A DNA stretch of 11,782 bases from an uncultured beta proteobacterium. GTDB lineage: Bacteria; Pseudomonadota; Gammaproteobacteria; Burkholderiales; Burkholderiaceae. The DNA lies in the NCBI GenBank assembly GCA_903827075.1, contig CAIKGX010000059.1:1-11782 (forward strand). Direction: 5' to 3'. Numbering within the stretch: position 1 is the stretch's first letter; each line of letters opens with the position of its first letter. The notes beneath the pieces were generated by a model. The model was not told the origin of the DNA. It was given only the letters and a program-made list of their open reading frames with translations, and ran no database searches. A program made the translations under genes and the position numbers. Positions 5,958-11,782 of this stretch are shown piece by piece.

Positions 5958-6873
5958 GCCCCACTTGCAGGCGCATAAAAGTACTCAGCTACCTTTAAGT
6001 CATCTTCTGCTGGCTTTGGGTATTGTGGCGGTATGGGGTACCAATTTTGTTGTCATTAAAAATTGCCTGGACGCCTTTCCACCATTCTTTTTTGCTGCAC
6101 TGCGCTATATCTTTGCCTTATTGCCTTTTGTTTTTTTTATTCCGAAGCCAAAAGTGTCTTGGGGCAATCTGTGTATTTATGGGTTGGCTACAGGAGTGGG
6201 GCAGTTCGGGGTGATGTATTACGCCATGCAGAGCCAGATCTCCCCGGGTTTGGCCTCTTTGGTTATTCAGACTCAGGTATTTTTCACGATTGGCTTTGCC
6301 ATGTTCTTTGCTAAAGAAGGGCTGAAGTTTTATCAGTCAGTAGCAGTAGCAGTAGCGATGACGGGATTAGGAATTATTGCACTGCACACAGACGCAAGCA
6401 CGACTTTCATTGGAATTGCCTTGGTCGTGTTCTCTGGTCTATCTTGGGGAGTAGCCAATACGGTCAGCCGTCGGGCAGGCGCGATCAACATGCTCTCGTA
6501 CGTGGTTTGGGCCAGTGCCTTTTCGATCCCACCGCTATTGTTGATATCGCTGGTATTCGAGGGCGGTGCTCAGCACCTTGGTGAGGTCATGCTGGCAGCT
6601 CCACTAGGGGCTTGGATTGGCGTGCTCTGGCAGTCTTGGGGTAACACGCTCTTTGGTTATGCTGCTTGGGGTTGGCTCCTGTCTAAACACCCAGCAGCAA
6701 TTGTTGCTCCCGCTCCCTTACTGGTGCCCATATTCGGAATGGGGGCATCTGCTTTTTTCTTAGATGAAGCTCTACCTCTGTGGAAGGTGGCGGCAGCTAG
6801 CTTGGTCATTATTGGTTTAATGATTAATCTTTTTTGGCCTAGCTTGCAAAACCAACTGAGAAAGTATTTTTAA
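5950..6873 (+). CDS. eamA: EamA-type DMT exporter (cysteine/O-acetylserine exporter-like)
   Basis: This 307-residue inner-membrane protein of the drug/metabolite transporter superfamily has about ten helices in two EamA repeats. The N-terminal pattern AVWGTNFVVIKNCLDAFPP, then LRYIFALLPFVFF and the phrase SPGLASLVIQTQVFFTI, matches my memory of E. coli EamA (YdeD), which exports O-acetylserine and cysteine. The C-terminal repeat contains AAWGWLLSKHPAAIVAPAPLLVPIFGM, also EamA-like. The start is GTG at 5950, giving an 8-base overlap (GTGAATAA) with the GMC stop codon. The frame is open back to TTG 5920, but that would add an implausible cysteine/serine-rich stretch deep inside the upstream gene. 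Translational coupling implies the two genes are made together, although no biochemical link is obvious. The specific substrate is inferred by similarity and other DMT substrates are possible. Confidence 0.85.
   Translation: MNKPHLQAHKSTQLPLSHLLLALGIVAVWGTNFVVIKNCLDAFPPFFFAALRYIFALLPFVFFIPKPKVSWGNLCIYGLATGVGQFGVMYYAMQSQISPGLASLVIQTQVFFTIGFAMFFAKEGLKFYQSVAVAVAMTGLGIIALHTDASTTFIGIALVVFSGLSWGVANTVSRRAGAINMLSYVVWASAFSIPPLLLISLVFEGGAQHLGEVMLAAPLGAWIGVLWQSWGNTLFGYAAWGWLLSKHPAAIVAPAPLLVPIFGMGASAFFLDEALPLWKVAAASLVIIGLMINLFWPSLQNQLRKYF
6339..6356 (+). repeat. Three tandem copies of a hexamer inside eamA
   Basis: AGTAGC is repeated three times exactly, encoding alternating valine and alanine in a membrane helix (SVAVAVAVA). 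Copy-number change would be in frame, adding or removing two residues. It is short enough to be a by-product of valine/alanine codon choice. Confidence 0.6.
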
Positions 6874-6967
6874 GAATGGGAATTATCTCTTAGGGCTAAT
6901 GTAAAACCCTAATACAAACCCCTTTTTTTGTCTCTGTATTCACAGTAATATAACTATTCGTTATCAG

Positions 6968-6996
6968 TTGTATCTATAAAAAAGTAATTATCTAAT
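6968..6996 (+). promoter_or_regulatory. Candidate promoter of the liv-type ABC operon
   Basis: TTGTAT (6968-6973) and TCTAAT (6991-6996, five of six matches to the -10 consensus) are 17 bases apart, within a markedly AT-rich stretch 26 bases ahead of the binding-protein ATG. An alternative -10, TATAAA at 6975-6980, has no matching -35. The rest of 6874-6967 holds a weak inverted repeat, TTAGGG (6890-6895) and CCCTAA (6907-6912), upstream of a T-run at 6923-6929. Confidence 0.35.
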
Positions 6997-7021
6997 TAGA
7001 ATTTTTAGTCATGGAGACTTT

Positions 7022-8206
7022 ATGAATATTCGTCGTCACATTTTTGCAGTAACCACTGCTGCAATGCTCTCAACCGGTGCTTACGCTGCCGACATTAAAG
7101 TGGGTGTTACAGGACCGTATACAGGCGGCTCATCCTCAATGGGTGTGAGCATGCGTGATGGCGTACGTCTTGCTACAAAAGAAATTAATGCTGCTGGCGG
7201 CGTTAATGGCAACATGCTCGTATTAGTCGAACGCGACGATGAAGCGAAGAACGAACGTGGCGTGCAAATTGCACAAGAGTTGATCAATAACGAGAAAGTG
7301 GTTGCTACTTTAGGTTTCATCAATACTGGTGTTGCATTGGCCTCACAGCGTTTCTATCAAGAAGCGAAGATTCCAGTAATGAATAACGTAGCTACAGGTA
7401 CGTTGATTACCAAGCAATTCCCTAACGCGCCTGAAAATTATATTTTCCGTACTTCCGCTGCTGATAATATCCAAGCGCCGCTGATCGCAAAAGAAGCGGT
7501 TGAAAAGCGTGGCTTGAAGAAGGTGGCCATTTTGGCTGACTCCACAAACTACGGTCAGTTAGGTCGTGAGGATATGGAAAAATCACTGAAGACCTATGGT
7601 GTCACTCCTGTTGCTGTTGAGAAATTCAATCTTGGTGACGTGGATATGACCTCACAATTGCTCAAAGCAAAAAATGCTGGGGCTGATGTAATTTTGACTT
7701 ACGCTATTGGACCCGAGTTGGCACAAATTGCGAACGGTATGGCTAAGTTGGGTTGGAAGAAACCCATGATTGGTAGCTGGACATTGTCTATGGCTAGCTT
7801 TATTGATACCGCTGGAAAAAATGGTAATGGCGCAACAATGCCAGAAACATTTATTCAAAGCCCTCCAACAACAGCAAAACGCAAGGTCTTTGTAGAAAAC
7901 TACCTTAAAGAGTTCAAACCAAAGAACGGCGTCATTGCTTCACCAGTATCAGCAGCTCAAGGGTATGACTCTGTATACATCTTCGCAGCCGCCCTGAAGC
8001 AAGCCAACAGCACTGAAGGGCCAAAAATCTTGGCAGCTCTACAAGATTTGAAGACTCCGGTTGAGGGCGTAGTAATGACTTATAACAAGCCATTCTCTGC
8101 AACGGATCACGAAGCCATCAAAATGAAAGATGTGGTGATGGGCGTGGTTGAAAACGGCCGCGTGGAGTTCTTGAATGCTGAGGATGCAGTAGCCAAAAAG
8201 AAGTAA
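7022..8206 (+). CDS. livK: Periplasmic substrate-binding protein of a HAAT-type ABC importer
   Basis: This 394-residue protein has a Sec signal peptide at residues 1-22 (RRHIFAVTTAAMLSTGAYA, probable cleavage AYA-AD). A type 1 periplasmic binding fold of the LivJ/LivK family follows. It starts with KVGVTGPYTGGSSSMGVSMRDG, and the AKEINAAGGVNG-like helix (here TKEINAAGGVNG) is the family hallmark. It captures a branched-chain amino acid or related compound in the periplasm and delivers it to the LivH/LivM channel encoded downstream. The exact ligand cannot be read; this family also serves urea, amides and aromatic acids. GGAGA at 7013-7017, five bases before the ATG, is the best ribosome site in the window and points to high expression. 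A hairpin separates it from the permease genes. Length is normal for the family. The lysine-rich tail (AVAKKK) is unremarkable. Confidence 0.88.
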   Translation: MNIRRHIFAVTTAAMLSTGAYAADIKVGVTGPYTGGSSSMGVSMRDGVRLATKEINAAGGVNGNMLVLVERDDEAKNERGVQIAQELINNEKVVATLGFINTGVALASQRFYQEAKIPVMNNVATGTLITKQFPNAPENYIFRTSAADNIQAPLIAKEAVEKRGLKKVAILADSTNYGQLGREDMEKSLKTYGVTPVAVEKFNLGDVDMTSQLLKAKNAGADVILTYAIGPELAQIANGMAKLGWKKPMIGSWTLSMASFIDTAGKNGNGATMPETFIQSPPTTAKRKVFVENYLKEFKPKNGVIASPVSAAQGYDSVYIFAAALKQANSTEGPKILAALQDLKTPVEGVVMTYNKPFSATDHEAIKMKDVVMGVVENGRVEFLNAEDAVAKKK

Positions 8207-8262
8207 GACCTTGGTTGGTACGCAGTGATGAGCATTTATATTGCGCTGCACAATTAGAAAAT

Positions 8263-8293
8263 GCAAAGCGCCGCCCACAAAGCGGCGTTTTGC
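8263..8293 (+). terminator. Strong hairpin after the binding-protein gene
   Basis: GCAAAGCGCCGC (8263-8274) pairs with GCGGCGTTTTGC (8282-8293) around a 7-base loop: 12 pairs with one G-U. The GC-rich core is followed by four T's, but these are part of the stem and no long T-run comes after it. It could be a partial terminator or an mRNA-stabilising hairpin that raises binding-protein output over the permeases. The sequence 8294-8347 between it and livH shows only a few weak promoter-like strings. Confidence 0.6.
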
Positions 8294-8347
8294 TTACAAT
8301 GTCGGATTCGTTAATAAAACAGTTTTAAGTATATTTAGGCCAATCAC

Positions 8348-9226
8348 ATGGACATGTTTGCACAAATCCTCTCGAGCGGTATAGCGGTGGGGATGATCTA
8401 CGCGGTCATCGCTTTCGGTTTCCAGCTCACTTTTGCCACTTCAGGCACATTGAACTTTGGTCAAGGTGAAGCCCTCATGTTAGGCGCTTTGGTCGGTTTG
8501 ACTTGCGTTGATACTTTTGGCATGAATTACTGGGTCATGATTCCCGTGGTTTGTATCTTCGGCATGATCCAAGGTAGCTTTGTTGAGTTGATTGGTGTTC
8601 GCCCCGCAATCAAAATTAAATCGGAGTTTGGTTGGATTATGTCCACCATCGCTCTGGGCATCATTTTCAAAAACATTGCTGAAAATGTTTGGGGTCGCGA
8701 TGCATTGCCATTCCCATCGCCTTTACCAATGGAGCCAATGACTTTTCTAGGCGCTAATATTTTGCCAATGGAAATCTTAGTAGTCGTTGGCGCTTTAGTC
8801 ATGATGCTATTAGTAGAGTTTTTTAATCGCAAAACAATTTACGGTAAAGCAGTGGTGGCTACTGCGAACGATCGCGATGCTGCTGGCCTCATGGGTATCA
8901 ATACCAGCATGGTGATTACCTTCTCCTATGCCTTGTCTTCATTGACCGCTGCTTTTGCTGGTGTATTGATTGCGCCATTGACTTTAACGGGTGCGACCAT
9001 GGGTGGCGCTCTAGGCTTGAAGGCCTTTGCGGTTGCCATTATTGGCGGTTTATCTAGCGGTATGGGGATTATTGTGGGCGGCTTGATTTTGGGAATTGTG
9101 GAGACCGCTACCGGTTTTTATATCTCCACTGGATACAAAGATGTGCCAGGCTTGATCTTGCTCTTGCTCGTACTTGCCTACAAACCATCCGGCCTCTTTG
9201 GTAAATCAGCAATTAAGAAAGTTTAA
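8348..9226 (+). CDS. livH: LivH-type ABC permease
   Basis: This 292-residue inner-membrane permease of the LivH family is one half of the translocation channel. It has about eight hydrophobic segments. Near the N-terminus it carries the family motif around residues 33-42 (GTLNFGQGEA). In the second half, at about residues 165-210, is the conserved cytoplasmic coupling region (YGKAVVATANDRDAAGLMGINTSMVITFSYALSS) that contacts the ATPases. The length matches LivH. It follows the hairpin by 54 bases and ends in a 1-base TAATG overlap with the next gene, so translation of the two is likely coupled. The ribosome site is poor (only AGG about 12 bases upstream), consistent with lower output than the binding protein. 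Arginines are mainly CGC/CGT. Confidence 0.9.
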   Translation: MDMFAQILSSGIAVGMIYAVIAFGFQLTFATSGTLNFGQGEALMLGALVGLTCVDTFGMNYWVMIPVVCIFGMIQGSFVELIGVRPAIKIKSEFGWIMSTIALGIIFKNIAENVWGRDALPFPSPLPMEPMTFLGANILPMEILVVVGALVMMLLVEFFNRKTIYGKAVVATANDRDAAGLMGINTSMVITFSYALSSLTAAFAGVLIAPLTLTGATMGGALGLKAFAVAIIGGLSSGMGIIVGGLILGIVETATGFYISTGYKDVPGLILLLLVLAYKPSGLFGKSAIKKV

Positions 9227-11157
9227 TGATGAAATTGAAGTCCCATATACCTCTATTAATTGCGATAGTCGCACTGATTTGCGTACCGCTATTTATTCAC
9301 AACCCGTATTATATTCACCTGATTGAAACGATTCTGATCTACACCATTTTGTTATTTGGTTTGGATATCGTGGTGGGCTATGTCGGTCAAGTTTCTTTGG
9401 GGCATGCTGCTCTTTTTGGAATTGGTTCCTATACAGCGGGTGTTTTGTACTTCCACTTTGGTTGGACTATCTGGGGAACCATTCCAGCATCTATTATCGT
9501 GACTGCCATCTTCGGCGGCATCTTGGCCTTACCAGCATTAAAGGTCATTGGACCTTATCTGGCGATGGTGACCTTAGCCTTTGGAACCATTGCGCAGATT
9601 TTGATTAACGAGATGACTTGGTTGACTGAAGGCCCATTAGGTATCAAGATTCCAAAGCCTGAGTTAATGGGTGTTCCGATGACCAAGGCTGAGTACTTCT
9701 GGTTAGTCTCCGCCGTCTTAATCATCGCTTTAGTGGTAGTAGATCGTTTTGTGAAATCCCAAATGGGTCGTGCCTTTGAAGCCTTGCGTGACAGCCCGAT
9801 TGCTTGCGACTGTATGGGTGTATCGGTGTATCGCTTTAAGGTGATTGCCTTTGTGATTAGTGCGGGCTTTGCTGGTTTAGCAGGTTGCTTGTACTCTTAC
9901 TCGGAACAGTACATTTCACCGAACACCTATAACAATGAATTGGCAGTGCTCTTTTTGCTCGGCATCATTATGGGTGGGCGTAAATCACGTTTAGGTGCAG
10001 TGATTGGTGCAGCGATTATTGTCCTTTTACCCAAATTACTCGACGATATTTATCTGTTCCGTATCGTCGCTTCGATCATTGCAATCGTTGTAGTGGCTGG
10101 CGCCGGCATGTCTTTAGCTAAGAATCTGACTACGCCAAAACGCGTAGCGATTCCCTTGGCTGGTGTGGTGGGCTTGGCGATTTTCTCCTTCTGGCTCAAT
10201 AGCATCTCCGACTGGCGCCTGAGTATTTTTGGTTTCATGATTTTGCTGGTGGTGTATTACTTGCAAAACGGTATTGTTGGTTTTGCTAAGAGCTTTTACC
10301 AATCGATGGTTGGGAAAGCAAAAACCACTCGTGGTGAAGAGGCTGAAGTGGTGGATGACTCCATTAGCTTTATTAGTACCGTGGCCAATCAAAATACCGG
10401 CGCTGAACTGTTAAAAGTCGATTCCATCTTGATGCAGTTTGGTGGTTTGAAGGCCTTGAATAACGTCAGCTTGAGCATCAAGCGCGGCACCATTCATGGC
10501 TTGATTGGTCCAAACGGCTCTGGTAAGAGCACGATGATGAACGTGTTGACGGGTATTTATATTCCAACCGCTGGTAGTGTTTTGTTCTCTGGTGAGAGCG
10601 TGGTGGGTAAAACCTCTTCAGATATTGCGTTATCAGGCATTGCCCGTACCTTCCAAAACGTTCAGCTTTTCGGTGAAATGACAGCAATCCAAAATATTTT
10701 GGTTGGCCTACATCACACCTTCAAATCGAATATGGTGGAAATTGCCTTGCATCTGCCGCGGTACAAGAAAGAAGAGTATGAGGCACATGGACGTGCATTG
10801 GCACTTCTCAAATTCGTGGGATTGGAAGATCTGGCTAATGAAGAAGCGCGTAACTTGCCATACGGTAAGCAACGCCTCTTAGAGATTGCCCGTGCTTTAG
10901 CTTTAGATCCAGAATTACTCTTGCTTGATGAACCAGCAGCGGGATTAACAGCCCCTGACATTAAAGAGCTCTTGCGCATTATTCGTAAGATCCGTGACAG
11001 CGGCATTACCTTTATCTTGATTGAGCATCACATGGATGTGGTGATGTCAGTGTGCGATACCGTTTCTGTATTGGACTTCGGTCAGAAGATTGCAGAAGGT
11101 AAACCCGCTGAAGTTCAGGCAGACGAGAAGGTGATTCATGCCTACTTGGGTACTTAA
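9226..11157 (+). CDS. livM-livG: Fused LivM permease and LivG ATPase
   Basis: This 643-residue protein joins the second permease and one ATPase of the importer. Residues 1-358 are LivM-like: G-x-GQVSLGHAALFG at residues 51-64, and the coupling loop GRAFEALRDSP at residues 181-191. A linker at residues 359-394 leads to the ATPase. This has Walker A GPNGSGKST (428-436, K434), Q-loop Q477, the LivG-style signature LPYGKQR (544-550) in place of LSGGQ, Walker B LLLDEP (565-570, D568 and E569), and the H-loop H601 (LIEHHM). The ATPase frame has no ATG before its first strand and no stop separates the halves, so the fusion is real. Between LPKLLDD (267-273) and the usual LivM end (DWRLSIFG, 329-336) lies an extra block with one or two hydrophobic helices. 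Typical LivM proteins go almost directly from one to the other. Confidence 0.9.
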   Translation: MMKLKSHIPLLIAIVALICVPLFIHNPYYIHLIETILIYTILLFGLDIVVGYVGQVSLGHAALFGIGSYTAGVLYFHFGWTIWGTIPASIIVTAIFGGILALPALKVIGPYLAMVTLAFGTIAQILINEMTWLTEGPLGIKIPKPELMGVPMTKAEYFWLVSAVLIIALVVVDRFVKSQMGRAFEALRDSPIACDCMGVSVYRFKVIAFVISAGFAGLAGCLYSYSEQYISPNTYNNELAVLFLLGIIMGGRKSRLGAVIGAAIIVLLPKLLDDIYLFRIVASIIAIVVVAGAGMSLAKNLTTPKRVAIPLAGVVGLAIFSFWLNSISDWRLSIFGFMILLVVYYLQNGIVGFAKSFYQSMVGKAKTTRGEEAEVVDDSISFISTVANQNTGAELLKVDSILMQFGGLKALNNVSLSIKRGTIHGLIGPNGSGKSTMMNVLTGIYIPTAGSVLFSGESVVGKTSSDIALSGIARTFQNVQLFGEMTAIQNILVGLHHTFKSNMVEIALHLPRYKKEEYEAHGRALALLKFVGLEDLANEEARNLPYGKQRLLEIARALALDPELLLLDEPAAGLTAPDIKELLRIIRKIRDSGITFILIEHHMDVVMSVCDTVSVLDFGQKIAEGKPAEVQADEKVIHAYLGT

Positions 11158-11188
11158 TCACTAGAACCATATTGAATCGGTAAATACC

Positions 11189-11782
11189 ATGTTATCTATT
11201 AAGAATCTTGAAGCAGGCTACGGCAAAGTAAAAGTTCTGCACGGCATCAATATTGATGTTCCAAAAGGGCAGGTCATTACTTTGATTGGTTCTAACGGCG
11301 CCGGCAAAACCACCACCATGCGCGCTATCACCGGCATGATTAAGCCGACCGCTGGTGAAGTCACCTTAAGTGGCGAAAAAATTGATGGTTATGACTCTCA
11401 TAAAATCGCCCGCTTAGGTTTGGCTCACAGCCCAGAAGGACGCCGTGTATTTACGACGATGTCTGTCAATGACAACCTCTTGTTGGGCGCCTTTCCTCGC
11501 TTTATTGGTAGTCGCCCTAAAGGCGATATTAAGGATGACTTAGAGCGCGCCTTAGAAATGTTCCCACGCCTAAAAGAGCGTCGCAACCAATTGGCTGGTA
11601 CTTTATCGGGCGGTGAACAGCAGATGTTGGCGATGGCTCGGGCAGTCATGTTAAATCCAGAAATTATTCTCTTGGATGAGCCATCAATGGGTCTGGCGCC
11701 AATCTTGGTAGAGGAAGTATTTCGGATTATTACCAACCTCAAGTCTCAAGGCGTCACCATGTTATTGGTGGAGCAGTTTGCC
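11189..11782 (+). CDS. livF: LivF ATPase of the ABC importer (partial, cut at window end)
   Basis: ATG at 11189 opens a frame that runs off the right edge, giving 198 of roughly 235 expected residues. It is the second ATP-binding subunit, pairing with the LivG half of the fusion. Visible motifs are Walker A GSNGAGKTT (34-42, K40), the Q-loop and switch region in LGLAHSPEGRRVF, the signature LSGGEQQ (139-145), and Walker B IILLDEP (D163, E164). Near the edge is LLVEQFA. The glutamine in place of the usual H-loop histidine is normal for LivF proteins. The first residues MLSIKNLEAGYGKVKVLHGI are typical. It is separated from livM-livG by 31 bases with no clear ribosome site. There is no sign of frameshift in the visible part. 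Confidence 0.92.
   Translation, partial: MLSIKNLEAGYGKVKVLHGINIDVPKGQVITLIGSNGAGKTTTMRAITGMIKPTAGEVTLSGEKIDGYDSHKIARLGLAHSPEGRRVFTTMSVNDNLLLGAFPRFIGSRPKGDIKDDLERALEMFPRLKERRNQLAGTLSGGEQQMLAMARAVMLNPEIILLDEPSMGLAPILVEEVFRIITNLKSQGVTMLLVEQFA

Noticed and set aside
6890..6929. Terminator after eamA
   Set aside because: The 6-base inverted repeat has an 11-base loop and the T-run starts ten bases after the stem, so it does not meet the usual form.
8295..8335. Internal promoter before livH (TACAAT at 8295-8300 or TATATT at 8330-8335)
   Set aside because: The matching -35 region falls in the hairpin in the first case and is poor in the second.
10713..11006. Long opposite-strand frame inside livM-livG, and similar ones at 8527-8832 and 11425-11742
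   Set aside because: They lie entirely antisense to well-supported ABC genes, have low-complexity Arg/Ser/Lys-rich translations, and show no domain.
11762..11782. Missing H-loop histidine in LivF (VEQ)
   Set aside because: Glutamine at this position is usual in LivF proteins, so it is not a defect.

Overview
The window looks like a chromosomal segment of a betaproteobacterium in the order Burkholderiales. A small-genome freshwater lineage such as Polynucleobacter is my best guess, from the moderate GC content (mid-40s percent by eye), the dense gene packing, a DarP/YjgA homologue, and a branched-chain amino acid (HAAT-type) ABC operon with a fused permease/ATPase. The genus is an inference and was not tested by any search.

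Layout: (1) Positions 1-923 hold the end of an unidentified gene and, overlapping it by 8 bases, an AbiEii/AbiGii-type nucleotidyltransferase. This pair has the architecture of a type IV toxin-antitoxin or abortive-infection module. Its arginine codons differ sharply from the rest of the window, which suggests horizontal acquisition. (2) Positions 934-1556 (minus strand) encode two small membrane proteins of unknown function, with a possible 5' leader hairpin switch. (3) Positions 1741-3629 (plus strand) encode an HdeD/DUF308 membrane protein, a 57-residue lysine-rich small protein, and an acyltransferase-3 family membrane enzyme. (4) Positions 3633-4160 (minus strand) encode the 50S assembly factor DarP. 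(5) Positions 4332-6873 (plus strand) encode a choline-dehydrogenase-like GMC flavoenzyme, overlapped by an EamA-type (cysteine/O-acetylserine exporter-like) transporter. (6) From 7022 to the window end lies a HAAT-type ABC importer: periplasmic binding protein, a hairpin, a LivH permease, a LivM-LivG fusion, and LivF, which runs off the edge.

How they work together: the liv genes form one importer. The binding protein captures an amino acid or related solute in the periplasm, LivH and the LivM half of the fusion form the channel, and the LivG half plus LivF hydrolyse ATP. The hairpin after the binding-protein gene probably lets that protein be made in excess. The GMC oxidase and EamA exporter are translationally coupled, but their substrates are not evident. 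No rRNA, tRNA, CRISPR array or insertion sequence was seen, and there is no stretch above 300 bases without a gene. I did not find a convincing new multi-gene system. The most noteworthy items are the codon-biased AbiEii module, the extra membrane insert in the LivM-LivG fusion, and the putative ribosome-site-masking hairpin at 1569-1600.
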